A program made the translations under genes and the position numbers. 64,000 bases of DNA from Echiichthys vipera (lineage: Eukaryota; Chordata; Actinopteri; Perciformes; Trachinidae). The notes below the pieces were generated by a model. It was not told the origin of the DNA. It saw only the letters and a list, made by a program, of their open reading frames with translations, and made no database searches. Positions within the stretch are counted from its first letter, which is position 1, and every line of letters starts with the position of its first letter. Location of the stretch: the NCBI GenBank assembly GCA_963691815.1, contig OY829648.1:20864193-20928192 (forward strand), in the 5' to 3' direction. Below, in pieces: positions 25,101 to 36,304 of this stretch.

Positions 25101-25756
25101 AACTTTTATCTTTTGATGCTGCAGACAAAGGACACTCTACTCTTCACCTGATTTATCAATTACAACTCAACTTCTTTTCTCTTTTAGTCCTAATACACTA
25201 GTTTATGTAGGTGTGTACACAACCGGTGCCATATTTTTGTTTTGTTTACGTTGTTGCTACGTTTTATATGCAGCAGATGTCCATAATGCTTTTTAAAAGT
25301 TGGTAATACTATGCATCTTTTCTGCTGTTGCTCTGATACTTCCACCTTGTACTGGCTACAGCTAAGTTTACAGTAACCATTGGAGGATACTATATAACTG
25401 GTAAGATTGATCAATGGTGGTTGTTTGCACAGTGCAGCAGAGATGCAGTTTGCACCGTTAGTTTCGACACATTTGCAACACTGTGGTCCAGTCCACACAC
25501 ACGTCCTCGCCGCCGAAAGTACAAGTCAAACTCTGAATTTAGTAAAACACAAACAACGCTCAGCACCTTTGTGTGCGGAGTGAAGGTCTCTTTGCTGTTT
25601 AACATCTGCTGGAGCTCCGTAGGACGCCCGTCTGTGGCGGCTGTGCCTGAAGTGACAGTACGGTCTGTTACACCCATTCCTGCCGTCTTTGCCTTCGCTG
25701 TAGTCCGCGTAAAACGGGCAGTCAATGCCTCGGAAGAAGCCGGTGGATCTGATCAT
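10182..25756 (-). CDS. rexo1: RNA exonuclease 1 homologue (REXO1, Elongin A-binding)
   Basis: DEDDh-family 3'-5' RNA exonuclease of the nucleus. CDS exons, in transcript order: 25756-25567, 24385-22206, 19968-19758, 19050-18911, 18739-18602, 18381-18258, 16659-16534, 15353-15213, 15125-15012, 14212-14139, 13621-13511, 13136-13021, 12897-12759, 12524-12404, 10270-10182. All have GT/AG borders and compatible phases, giving 1337 aa (human about 1221 aa). The N-terminus MIRSTGFFRGIDCPFY plus CNRPYCHFRH is a CCCH-like motif. The large exon 2 encodes a disordered, Lys/Ser-rich region with an 18-residue tandem repeat (about 136-260) and an acidic run. The Cys-rich KICCRCGAEYRIN and GGWETNYSCC precede the exonuclease domain: ALDCEM (D1180, E1182), GHSLESDLLAL (D1263) and GHDSSEDASACM (H1312, D1317). 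All catalytic residues are present. The identification is from recalled human REXO1. Confidence 0.96.
10271..12403. other. rexo1 last intron (2.1 kb)
   Basis: Intron between the exon ending in IIQDN and the last exon. Apart from a degenerate AGTAAAAGTAC-type dispersed repeat around 11355-11470, nothing is recognised. The plus-strand frame 11604-11903 is hydrophobic by chance and matches no family I know. Confidence 0.6.
15760..16085. repeat. Dispersed ATTAAT-type repeat in rexo1 intron
   Basis: Degenerate interspersed repeat with TGACATCTTCAAATTCCTTT, TTGTCTGACCAACAGTC, and a GATCAACTAGTCCTTTCAGC end. The copy at 950-1390 shares TGACATCTTTAAATG and TTTTGTCTGATTAAGATTCC and ends in ATTAATCGACTAATTGTTTC. 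Shorter related pieces are at about 19437-19570 and 21185-21270. The class is unknown to me. Confidence 0.6.
16710..18076. mobile_element. TA-flanked non-autonomous DNA element with internal minisatellite
   Basis: Long inverted ends: the left (from 16710) contains CCAAACTTTGTTGCATTACA and, further in, ATCCATCTTATTCCTCATCA. The right end (to 18076), on the reverse strand, begins CAGTGGTAAGAAAGGGTC and contains CCAAACTTTGTTGCATTGTA and ATCCATCGTATTCCTCATCA. The arms pair over roughly 130 bp with mismatches. TA lies at both flanks (16708-16709, 18077-18078), fitting a Tc1/mariner-type MITE. No transposase was recognised. It lies in the rexo1 intron between exons 18258-18381 and 16534-16659. Confidence 0.8.
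17089..17812 (+). repeat. 70-bp minisatellite, about 10 copies
   Basis: The unit starts CTTATATAGGTTATAATATA and continues through AGCAGATATAAAGAGTCTGG to GATGTTGATGGTGTGTATAGG. Starts fall every 70 bp from 17089 to 17789. Copies are almost identical; variants include GATGCTG versus GATGTTG, GATCGTG versus GATGGTG, GTGTAAAGG versus GTGTATAGG, and CATATAGG versus TATATAGG. The array sits wholly inside the TA-flanked element. Confidence 0.96.
19969..22205. other. rexo1 intron 2
   Basis: This 2.2-kb intron has no nested gene that I can support. It contains a short piece of the ATTAAT-type dispersed repeat (about 21185-21270) and a C run near 20840. Confidence 0.6.
22206..24385 (-). other. rexo1: rexo1 exon 2, large disordered-region exon
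   Basis: This single 2180-bp exon encodes over half of the protein. It opens with QGYDPFNPEVVRP and ALELVNKAIEEVRSEVE, both conserved in vertebrate REXO1. It then runs through the tandem repeat, YDPLSNYSA, long Lys/Ser-rich stretches, LSHVDLFGDESPEE, an Asp run and DYDSDPMEECLRIFNESKDV. The acceptor is CATGCAG before AACAAGG and the donor is AACAG before GTATTT. Apparent long plus-strand frames here are antisense shadows. Confidence 0.93.
23800..24178 (-). repeat. rexo1: 54-bp in-frame coding tandem repeat in rexo1
   Basis: Seven copies of a 54-bp unit (starts near 23807, 23861, 23915, 23969, 24023, 24077 and 24131) encode the 18-residue unit SDARKSKTPPSHMAYDPS, with H/N, S/G and A/S changes. 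The unit keeps the frame. It looks like an expansion of the YDP-type motif that occurs singly elsewhere in REXO1 (YDPFNPE, YDPSES, YDPLSN). Nucleotide differences between units are few, which points to recent amplification. Confidence 0.95.
24386..25566. other. rexo1 intron 1
   Basis: About 1.2 kb between the first coding exon (donor AAAG before GTGCTG) and exon 2. Short open frames occur on both strands around 24570-24870, but none resembles a known domain. Confidence 0.6.
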
Positions 25757-25960
25757 TATCTCCGGGTGTTCCTCTCATACCCACCTGAACACGCTCGTCC
25801 GGTTTTCTGCGCACTTTTCGTCTCACTGCGAGAGCCTGAAAAAGCGACGGAACAATAACAACGTCTCTACGGCGCCATGTTGGACTGTTCAGGGAGACGA
25901 AATCTCGCGTGGATTCGTGTGTCGCGCTCCTTGACGTCACAGGTAGGAAACCGAGGGTCC
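25757..25960 (-). promoter_or_regulatory. rexo1: rexo1 5' UTR and promoter region with consensus CRE
   Basis: CpG-rich sequence directly upstream of the rexo1 ATG (25754-25756). It contains the full palindromic cAMP response element TGACGTCA at 25932-25939, about 180 bp upstream of the start codon. The transcription start itself is not visible from sequence; CRE-near-TSS placement is common in CpG promoters. Confidence 0.6.
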
Positions 25961-26964
25961 CTTCTAAAAATACAATATATAAGAAAACTAAATATACTAA
26001 ATATTAAAACTTTAATCAGTTTGAGGCCGGATAGCCCAACAGTGTGCCTAATGACGCCCCCCCCCCCCAAAAAAAAAAAAAACCGTTAGGGGGGTGTAAA
26101 TGATTTAAAAGTGAAAACGTGTTTCTCTATTTTACATTTTATTAAAAATAAGACACTGTTCATTCCTGGCTTTCTGCCAAGCTTATATTTGAGTACAAAT
26201 ACGTGTGTATGCTCTTATTGTTAAACTGTTGAGTCATGGCTCAGCCAGCTTAGTAAAATAGAGACAAGTTTCTCAACATTTTATTTCACAAGAAACCAGT
26301 GAGGAGGTGGCGTTAAGTCCCCTGGATTCAAAACATGACAGTTGAAAATTACATCTGCACATTATAGCTGGTGTGGTGCACACTGGAAGCCATCATTAAA
26401 TGTTATCAAAGTCAAACGGTCAGCTGTAAGGTCCATTCAAAGAAACAGAATCCCTAAACATTTAATGACAACTATTATAAAATGCCTTTTATTTAGAGCA
26501 ATACAACAAAGACACAGGTGATGAAGCGCCACCCAGCAACCCTGACCTCATGCACAGCACAAGCATTCACATACAGGCGGTGCTGCGGACACCACTGGGA
26601 GGGACCGATGCAGACATCATGGATTAATAGCTTTAACTCCAACATGAAGCAGGTGATGCGGCAGCCTGTATGGATCAGAGACATTGGAAAACAACACCTG
26701 CCTCAAAGAATACAAAACATCTGATGGACAAATTGACAAGTTCTCTGATGGTGTCGTCAAACTCTTCTCCTGGCTTCAACATTGCTTAAAGACCTTACAA
26801 GCCCTGAAATGGAAACTGCAAAAAGCCCAATGGCAAAAGGGTCAGGCCAGAAACAGCTGGCAGAGTATCCAGGCAGAAATGTTTGGGATTGGGCTCAACT
26901 GGGGAGAAAGAACTGCAAACAGTGAGGTGGAGGACATTTGTCAACGGCCTGATTCTTTCAAGAG
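25961..26964. other. Intergenic, upstream of rexo1
   Basis: No gene recognised. There is a C/A homopolymer junction at 26057-26082 (a C run followed by an A run). Open frames around 26518-27049 on the plus strand have no recognisable domain and overlap MITE sequence at their 3' end. Confidence 0.5.
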
Positions 26965-27140
26965 CAGGGGTCTCCAACCCTGCTCCTGGAGAGCCACTGT
27001 CCTGCATGTTTTAGATCTATATCCCAACTCTAACACATCTGATCCTTGACAAGCTCAAGCTGCTTAATAACCAGCAGAGCATTAGGTGTGTTGAGCAGAG
27101 AGAAACCTCAAACATGGACAGTAGCAGGGATGAGACGATG
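26965..27140. mobile_element. hAT-like MITE copy 1 (degenerate right end)
   Basis: Starts CAGGGGTCTCCAACCCTGCT and continues CCTGGAGAGCCACTGTCCTG, a frequent fish non-autonomous element end. The right end is recognisable only as AAACATGGACAGTAGCAGGG, a shortened inverse of the left end. No clean 8-bp target duplication was identified. Confidence 0.6.
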
Positions 27141-27148
27141 CTTTAGAG

Positions 27149-27344
27149 CAGGGGAGGGGATCCCTGCTCCTGGGGAGCCACTGTCCTGCATGTTTTACGT
27201 TTCTCCCTGCTCGAACACACCTGAGTCGAATGCTCTGCTCATTAAGCAGCTGATGCTGGTCAAGGGTTTATAATCATTAGACTCAGGTGTGTTAGAGCAG
27301 AGCGAAGCTTAAAACATGCAGGACAGCTGCGCTCCAGAAGCAGG
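27149..27344. mobile_element. hAT-like MITE copy 2
   Basis: Same family as the copy just to the left. The left end CAGGGGAGGGGATCCCTGCT with CCTGGGGAGCCACTGTCCTG is matched by an inverted right end, AAAACATGCAGGACAGCTGC, then GCTCCAGAAGCAGG. The flanks are CTTTAGAG (27141-27148) and GTTTAGAG (27345-27352), an 8-bp target duplication with one difference, as expected for hAT elements. About 13 bp of the right terminus is missing. Confidence 0.7.
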
Positions 27345-27352
27345 GTTTAGAG

Positions 27353-27554
27353 CATGGGTGTCAAAGTGATCCAGTAAAGGGCAGTGTGGCTGCAGGTTCT
27401 CATTCCAACCAATCAAAAACACACCTGGTCCAACAAATCAACTGTGTGAAGACAGTTCAGGTGATTGAGTAAGTCGAGTCAGGTGTGTTCTTGCTTGGTT
27501 GTAATGAAAACCTGCAGCCACACGGCCCTTTACTGGATCAGTTTGACACCCCTG
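27353..27554. mobile_element. hAT-like MITE, second family, 202 bp
   Basis: Long inverted ends: left CATGGGTGTCAAAGTGATCC, AGTAAAGGGCAGTGTGGCTG, CAGGTT; right, on the reverse strand, CAGGGGTGTCAAACTGATCC, AGTAAAGGGCCGTGTGGCTG, CAGGTT. The flanking 8-mers are GTTTAGAG (27345-27352) and ATTTAGAG (27555-27562). These ends and an 8-bp duplication are typical of hAT MITEs. It is too short to code for a transposase. Confidence 0.88.
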
Positions 27555-27562
27555 ATTTAGAG

Positions 27563-30359
27563 GATCGAGTGCTTGAGTTAGGCAAGTCATTTCTGGGAAT
27601 ATACCATAGCCTTATATGAAGCCAATTAAACAATTCTCAATGTTGAACTTCTTTTAAAATGTGAAGTCACATTTGCATAGACATGTTAGTGATGTTAGTA
27701 TTTTTAAACACTTAAAAACATTGCTTAGTTCACTTTAAACAATTCACTGAGGGTCAGTGAAATTAAGGTGAAGAAAATTTCTCAGGTTTAAAAAGACAAC
27801 TTATTTCTGCACTGACCCTGACTTTAGCTTCCCTATTCCTTGCTATGAAAATCACAAATGTCAAGACAAGTAGTTCAAAAAAACAACAACATTTAAACTC
27901 TATAAATGTCCCATAATACTTACCTTCTGCTCAGCTCTCAAACTTAAGACTAACACATGCAGGCTTTTTGTGCACTCCACACAGACATGGCATCCAATTA
28001 GACCCCAGTCCTCCTCCTCCTCATCATCATCATCATCACCATGACTCTCAGGTGTGCTGGGCAGGTAATCAGAGATTAATGGCTCTGTCAGCAGGTGAAG
28101 TTCTCTTTTTTAGCCTCATATTTTGTCATCAGCTACCTATATGTTTGTGTTTTAAAGGAAGACATTTTGACACAAAGGCGTACTGAAGGGTATGCCAAAC
28201 ATTACGATTTTCAACTGTTTTAAATTGCTTAAACTCAAGACATTTATAAGATTATTGCGTTCTTTCTCACTCTACCTTTTTTTTTATAAACCTGATGTTT
28301 TATTTGGTGCTTCGGTTCATATGTGTGCATCTGTTCCTTTTCACTGCTTTTATTGCATTTATTACTTTTTGTTTGTTTTTTATAAATGTGACTTTCATGC
28401 TGTCTGTTTGTACATTGGTTCCTTTTAATTTTCTACAATCAAACAATACTTTTGCTGTTACAGTTTCGTGTATTGGAAGTAGCTAAGATTGAATACACCC
28501 GCATGTTTAGCTGAATGTTTTACTAACTACTTTAAATAACCAGAGAGAGGAAGACATGAAGCATCACTGAGTCTTTTACCTTCTTTTTTTTTACTTACTA
28601 CACACTGAGCAAAATCTCAACTGTTCCTGAAAAACATTGAGACAGAAATCAAACTAATTTTAGGGTCCAACATGAATAGGATTTTGTATCTGTTTGTTTC
28701 CTGTTGTTTAAGTTACAAGTTGAAGCTTTAGTTGTATTGTTGCATGTATTGTTAAATTATTACTGTTTCTTTGTTTTCATTTAAAGTGCCTTTGAGTATC
28801 TTTTTAAAGCGCTATAATAAATAAAATGTATTTATTATGATTATAAGGAAATAAGCAATAAAAGAAAATGGGGTTTAAAAACAAGCATCACAGTATGTAC
28901 CCACTGATACAAGAGTGATTTAGATTTGTATAAACCACTAAGTCACAGAAGCTTCTTGTTTTCTAAAAGGCTTTCTTCAAACACACAGTCCAGAAATAGA
29001 TCTCACTTGACCGTCTTCAGATCTGAGAACTGAATCTCATGACCGGCGTCTCACACAAGGTCGATCTGTTCCTCCCTTTGTGTAATGTGTGACGCAATCA
29101 AACAAAGAATAACATGTGCTCCTTATTTACTGGTTAGGGATATAAACTTCTGGATCTTTATAAAAAAAAAAGTGTATCATACCTAAACACCAAGTGGATG
29201 CTCTCTGAGTGACGCCCTGTGGGAAGTGTCCAGCAGAGGGAGACAAACACCTGGGAAGTGTCTCGTCCGTCTCAAGTTCTCTGGATGTTGTGCAGAAAAC
29301 TCACTGCTGTTGCATCATTTCATTTCCTCCTGCTTTATGACGTTTGCAATGTTGAAATAGAAGTTACGTAATGGACAGAGCTTTTTTGTTGTATGTTTAA
29401 ATTTAATCTAAAGGGGAAGAATGGAGGAATCCAAACGACACCTAAAATATCGGTGCCCTGTGTTTAATGAATAGTAGAAACTGTTTTGTTTTGCTAACTG
29501 AGTCACTGTCATTTAATCAAACAATGCAAAATAAAAGCTATATTCATTTTCACAATGTGAGGATTTGCCACCTCATAGCATTTTAAAGTGAATCTTTTGG
29601 AGCGTTGACTTTGGACATCACGTTTTCTTTGACATTTCATACATTAAAAGATGAGTTGATAAATGAATAATAGGCCAATAAAGAATGAGTATAAAATCTA
29701 ATTGACAGGACATAACTGACACGTGGTTATTGGTGCTGATGGTATTTCTGTTAATCATTATGCTTTTCATTGCAGTCTTTGGTCATTCACTTAAACATAT
29801 TTGACCAAACCCAACTGCTGTTTATCTACTTGAAGTGTTTCTTCAGACATTATTTTAGTCAGTACAGCTGCTTTTAACCACAGGAAGACAAATCCTGACT
29901 TGCAGCTGTGTTAAAAAAAAGAAAAAAAAGCACACTGGCATTTAGCTCATTCAGCAGAAGTCATTTTGTATTTCCAGGCAGATGATGAGGCGGCACACAG
30001 GCGCTGCAGCTCTTGCAGCAGGTTGCATCAGTCTCGCCATATCAGGTCTGTGCAGCCGAGAACAGCGGCCACCCCCGCAGCAGCTCCCAGCGTTACTGAC
30101 AAGGTGAAACCACTGTCACATTTCAGTGTGAGGAGACAACAGATCATATTTACCAACAGCCAAGGACACATGTGACATGGCTCAGATATCAGGGCGTGTG
30201 ACTGATTAGGGGATTTACAGTGCCGAATCAGATGAAACCGCCTCAACCTTGGCCAAAAGATAAGACTGCTAGTTAATATGAAACTAGTGATACCGAAACA
30301 GGTCAAGTGCAGTTTTCAAGTCACTCCTTTAAGCAACACACAGAAAATAACCAAACAAG
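27563..30359. other. Intergenic between rexo1 and mknk2 (2.8 kb)
   Basis: No gene recognised on either strand. It contains a (TCC)n(ATC)n run near 28010-28040 and, around 28785-28850, a LINE 3' end. Plus-strand frames at 28192-28486 are hydrophobic low-complexity translations with no support. Confidence 0.6.
28785..28850 (+). mobile_element. LINE 3' tail fragment
   Basis: TTAAAGCGCTATAATAAATA followed by AAATGTATTTATTATGATTA matches the ending of common fish non-LTR retrotransposons (AAAGCGCTATATAAATAAAATG plus an ATT-type microsatellite). Only the 3' end is present, as expected after 5' truncation. The family (L2/CR1-like) is not certain. Confidence 0.6.
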
Positions 30360-33203
30360 TCCGTAGTTCAAAGCATTTTATTGCATTTTTTTTTTTTAGA
30401 AAAACAATACAAAAATCTGTAGCAACGGTCATAAATGTTGCCTTGAGTGAAATGCAATCATTCACATGGTACAGTAAAGTGCTTATTTTAAATCAAAATA
30501 TTTTTTGTATTTAAAAGGATGTATTTATTTTCATTTTCTTCCCATGAACACGGTGGGTTTGGGGCGATTCAGACAGTATTAAAATCAGTCGTCAACTCTC
30601 AGAAGAAGGGGGGAAAAAAGCTTGAGAACTGAATCAACAGAATAACCCCACACCATGTCCATGAAATGAACCATTTATAAAACATTTGATCAATGTTGCT
30701 GGATTGTAAATGCTTTTGCCTGTGGGCTACATTCAAATCGTGGGGAAGTTGATGGGCTGTCCATTTGAATGAATGACTGGATCTTAACACTTCCATACTT
30801 CAAAATGACTTATAATATAAAAATCGCGAGGCTTAAGGATATCATTTTGTCCCCATTATCCCCCCTCCCCAATAAAAGGCAGTCCAAAAAGCTGCTGCCA
30901 TCTGACAAAAGTAGAAATGGTCAAGACCAAGAAAACTCTTATTATACCATTCAGGATATCAGAGTATGGCCAAAATGTGTGCGTTTGAGTATCCAACCCT
31001 ATAAAAAAGTAGGGACCAACTTGTCTTGACACTCAAAGGGGGAAAAAAAGGCAGAATACTGAACTGTTTAGATATTTTCAAAACCCCAAGATTGCCTCGA
31101 TCATCAGCTTAATGCTTTGAGATCAACAATAGCAAAGTTTCCCAAATGGAGAAGAAACCGCTGCATACACAAATTCAAGTAAGTCTTATTATAAGACATA
31201 AACCCCATAACGATGCATCTGTAGAAAGGTATTTTAGAGCTATTACAGTGTCCTATAATCAGCGTAATGACACCACAGAGCCATTTCCAGAGTACCGTCG
31301 CTGCAGCGCTGGCAGCAGGACACGGACAATCAGAAGTCTCCACTTCTCACTGCAAGGTGATGATCAATATCATGACTCGAACCCTCTTTGGTGAAATGGC
31401 TACAGTGTTGCGAGACCTCATCACCAGTCCGTTACCAGTTAGTTTCAGAATGAGCTTTAACTTAATCTGAATAAACCAAAAAAATAAAATAAAAAGATTA
31501 TTGCCAACTCTTGCATATAAAAAATAAAACTTAAATCTTGCCTTCGCTGGGCATGAACGCTCCAGATAAACTGAACAAACTCTTCCATCTCACCTCATAC
31601 ACCACATACTCTGAACTTTTAAAAACACAAAACAAGGAAAACATCCGGTGTTTCACCTGAACTGAACAGCACCTGCATGAAAATCATCATATAGAAAATA
31701 AAAGCTTATTACAGCCATACAAAAAAAAAAAAAAAAAAATCAGTGTGGCACAACGACATGGAGTTTCAAACATGAAAAATAAGTAAACTTAATACAGCTA
31801 CATGTCCATGGAAGACTTTTTTTTGTTTTTCTTTTTTTGGAATGTTTTTCCTTTTCTTTTTTGAAAAATCTCTTCTGCCTTTTTTATACTGAGAATTTGT
31901 ATTTCATTATTTTAAAAAGGGGCATCTCTTTAAAAAAAAATTGAACTTTGAAAGGGGCAGAGATGGTCCAAATAAATGTATTCAAATGAAAAATGACACT
32001 CAAGTCACATTGGCCAAAATGTGCTTTTCAAACCCCTGAAAGGACCTTTACTGCAAAAATACCCAAGGTTTAATATAATGCATTAATTGAGTGGTGAAAC
32101 AAAAATTACAAGAAAGTAAAAAAAAAAAAAAAAAAAATACAAGTTCTGGTTGTGGTGAGGGGACATGTCATGAGTTCTTTACAATGAAAGTAACACTTGC
32201 TTAGCCATTTAAAATGAGCTTGTACCAACATACCAGATATACTGCAGAACTAGATCAGAAGTCTACTTTTGGAGTGGCCATGCATCACAAACCAAGTAAA
32301 ATAGTTGAATTCAATACTATTAGACTTGTCCGATGGTCTCAAACACTGAAAGGTGTGGCCACTGATCATTTGGCATATATTCACGTAATAAACTGTGAAC
32401 CGGTGCAACAGTAGGTCATGGCTGGCTGGGTACAGACATTCTTTGCTCTAGAAGCATTAAGTGCATGGCCACCAAGCTCCATGAGTGCGTGTTTTATCTC
32501 AGACATTTACAGAGGAGGCTCAGTGTTGAGGAATTTATCTTAAAGGAGACAAAAAAATATTCTTTGAAGTCCCTAGCCATATTAATGGACCACACCAGGC
32601 ACGGACAGCATTGGCTTACAGCCCTCCCGACCCCTTTTACTGAATCCCTTCGAGACAGGAACAGCCTTCATCTTAACATATTGCATAAGCTTGTACGTAT
32701 CTGCAGATGGGCCGTTCATGCATATACATACAAGCAAAGAGAACATTCCAGATAACTTAATTCACAGTGGATCCAGTTGTAACGTGGGAGCAGCACAACA
32801 GGTTGTCCTTTGGTGTCTGAGCTTATTTTCGAAGAGAAGAGTGCTTTCTTCTGAACTGAGTTTTATGAAGGAAAAAAGAGGGAAAAAACACAACTTAGAA
32901 AATACTTCTCTCTCCCAAATCATAAACTGGCCCCCCTCCCCAACCTTGACATGCACAATATGTGTGTGTTTGCTATATGCAGGCCCTGGGCTGATGTGCT
33001 TCAGAAGTGCTGCAGAAGGGCAGAAGGCATTTAGAGGAAGGGCTGCAAGCAGCATCTCCCTTTACAGCGAGGCAAGAAAGCCTGAATGGCAGAAGAACCA
33101 AGGCCAGCTAGAGCCAGGGAGAGGGGCCAGAATTGGGGAGAAGGAGAGTCTTAAATCTGGACTTGAATCTTAACGGAAGGTCGAAGGTCAGGGTTGACAA
33201 TGT
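30360..33203 (-). other. mknk2: mknk2 3' UTR
   Basis: AT-rich non-coding sequence follows the mknk2 stop codon. A canonical AATAAA on the minus strand lies at 30377-30382, followed downstream by T/G-rich sequence, so cleavage near 30360 is plausible. The UTR is about 2.8 kb and has several A runs (about 31722-31739, 32119-32137). Plus-strand frames such as 32691-33173 are antisense and unsupported. Confidence 0.65.
30377..30382 (-). terminator. Polyadenylation signal AATAAA (mknk2)
   Basis: The reverse strand reads AATGCAATAAAATGC. It is the most distal canonical hexamer before the intergenic region on the 3' side of mknk2. Assignment to mknk2 is inferred from position. Confidence 0.55.
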
Positions 33204-36200
33204 TCAGGCACAGTCTCCCACAATAACGAGAGGGGCCAAGAGCTGACAGAGCTCTGCAGCAGAGACAGGTCCTCCTTTGAGCTGGCTGTTTTGCTGCCTG
33301 CGCCTGGCCAGCTTGGAGTTGGAAGGAGGAGAGAGACGCATAGAAGAGCCTGCAGCGGTAACAACGAATGGGACTTCCTGCTGCTGCTGTTCTTCCATGC
33401 CATCCTGTTCAGCCAGCTGCCGGTTGACAGCCATGGCCTTGTCAGCAAAGAATGTCAGATCCCTGGCATTGCTGGTTCTAATGGACAACACCAGACACAA
33501 AGAAGGTCAACAAATTAAAAACAAGGTGCATATATTTTAGACTTAAGTGTTTAAAGGAATAGTCTGCTGCAGCTGTTACTAAAGTTCTCTCACCTTTGAT
33601 GCAGGATGGATGTTGGCAAAGTGTCAGATGCACCCTGAGTAATAATAATAGAAAGACAAGTTAACACCTAAATACTTACTAACCCCAAACAAAGAATGTT
33701 TAAAAAGACATGCAGAAGAGGTTTAATGATTTAAGGCTTACCCCCTGCACCCAGAGGTGCTGCAGCACCTGGCTGGCACTCAGGCGATTTTTGGCATCTC
33801 GAACCAGAAGTCTGGATATTAGGTCTTTGGCACTTGAGGAGATGTGAGCCCAGTCTTTCTCTGGAAACTCATATTTTCCTTCCTGGATACTCTCAAACAA
33901 AGTGTTCTGGAAATGGACAAAGATTTACATCAGGTTACTTTGACCTGGATGGAGAAGATGCATTGTCCAAGTTTTATTAATACAAAACTGAATGGCTCAA
34001 TTGATGTAGCAAATTCTTACCTGGCAGGTGTGGCAGGGTTCTCCTAATTCCCAGCCACAGTCTCTGCCACAGCGGCCTACAAAGGGTGGGTAGCCACTCA
34101 GCATGATGTAGAGGATGACTCCAAGGCTCCACAGGTCACAGCGCTTGTCGTAAATTGTGGCCTCCTCACTGAAAGCCTCAACCACCTCGGGTGCCATGTA
34201 CTCTGCTGAGCCACACTGAAACAAAAAAAAACAATTTTGTCAGCCCCAAGGACAACAAAAAGCAGAAAGCCGTAACTATAGCGGGAAAAGAGTTGAGAAA
34301 CAAGCCTCTCTTGGCTGCGGCCTACATTCCTTCATTCAGCTGACACCTCGTGGTTGCAAGTGTTAAAGCTTGGGGCCTTCTCTTGGGCTCTGCAGTAGGA
34401 GGGGGCAGCCTATGTGACGGTCACATGCTTATATGCAGTGATGGGTTCATTTAAAATGTGCTATACAGCTTTTCTCAATGTGGTAAGTACACCCAAGTAG
34501 GAACATAGTGTACAATTATATATCAAGGGTAGAGGAAGGGAGGGCTATGCTATAATGAAGCAGGTTAGTGCGGGCAGGCAGCAGCAGTGAGTCACTGCTT
34601 TGACCATCCAGCTGTACACAACAAAGGCAGAATGGGCTGAGGGCAAGGGTTGGCTCAGCTCTGGCGGTACTTTGTTATGTAGCCAAGGAAGAAATTAGGC
34701 CAACACTGAGCAGGGAAAAGAGGATTGGTTGTCCTGCAGAGCCATAGACTGGGCTGAGCCCTTGCCTGTTGCGTAACTTGAAACAAACACCAAATGGCAT
34801 TTTAATACTGTAGGAACACAAAAGAGGAGCAGGTCGCTAGTTCAGCGGGGCACACATTTTATTGTTGCCTCAACTTAAACAAGAACTCCTATAGTAAGAG
34901 TTTGGATTCTGTGAGATTTCTGTCCCATAGATATCTTCCAAGAACCTGCTCTGAGAATACAAATCAATCCATCCTTTGCCTGATCAGTCATTTTCAAAAC
35001 GGTAGTCCATGGTATTTTGTACCAACCGAGGCCTGCTCCTTGGCAAAGCCCTGTGGCCTACATCCTTTCGCCCATCTGTGCGAGCATGTTTATATTGAGC
35101 AGGCATTCATTGTGTCCCAGTACCATATCCCAGCTGTCTCCCTACTCCTTCACCCTGCTGCACCCTTATGTAATGAAATTTGCTGCACAGGAATCTCGTC
35201 TCAGACAAAGCTGCTTCTGTCGGGGAGAAAACCCCAACCCCCACGTTTCCACCAACAACATCATGTCTGGGCCAACTGCCTCCACAGACAAGCCCCCAGG
35301 ATTCAGGCCGAATGTAGCTGCCACAGAAACAAAAGACACAGACACAAGACGATGTTTTTGCTTACCACGGTGCCCCAAAGCTGAAAGGCAATGTGATAGC
35401 GTTGCTATCAAAAACAGTTATCAAGGTTAAGCTTGTTTCAAAGCAACCCAAATACGCCGCCAATCAAAGACAAGTCAGGGTAAAGATAGCCAGTCAGGGA
35501 CTGCTTGCAACTGCCAGTGATAAGAGCTGAAGGGTGGCAGTGAAATAATCTATCTCACATTTGTTCTTCCTGTGCTGCAGCAGCAAACACCTTCTGAAGT
35601 TGCAGCAGTCACATCCTCCTCAAACCTTCCTGGAAGCTGCAGATAGGTGTTAATCAGCTGCTGCAACTTCAGGATTTGTTGGTATTGCAACCTGGGACTT
35701 TCCTGAAACCATGTGACTTGTCAGACCATACTGACACCACTGATGACACACACACACACACACACACACCCCTACAGTTTGTAAACTACAGGATTATCTG
35801 AATAAGATTACAGGAAGTTCAGTCTACATGCAGCTGCACCCGTGACAACATATAACCAAGGCAGTTCCTTGATATTTTTTTTCTTTAACCGTCTTAGCTG
35901 CTTTTATGTAGTGTCTTCACGTTACAGATTCATCCAGTTCCCCACTGCTGCATATGAGCATTGAAATTTGCACAGTCCGATTTATTCCATGCCAAGCAGA
36001 CAGGCAGTCACTTGTGCAGAGTTCTTAGTAAACTAAAATTAGCTTTTTCATAGAACGATCCCTCTGCTCTTCCACGTGTTCTCTATTGTACTAGAAAGCA
36101 CACACCTACAACAAACATACAACCTCCCCAAGAGAAAAGTTGATTGCACACATTCAGTTGGATCAGGAACAAATCAGCAATAAATGCTGAAGAACATTAT

Positions 36201-36223
36201 ATTGTGCAACAGCAACTGTAGGA

Positions 36224-36304
<81 letters not shown>

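Noticed and set aside
32691..33173. 160-aa plus-strand frame over the mknk2 3' UTR
   Set aside because: No recognisable domain, no splice or start context, and it is antisense to the gene's 3' UTR.
34902..35430. Two overlapping plus-strand frames (160 and 137 aa) in the large mknk2 intron
   Set aside because: The two frames overlap in different phases, contain no known motif, and lack a promoter or intron structure.
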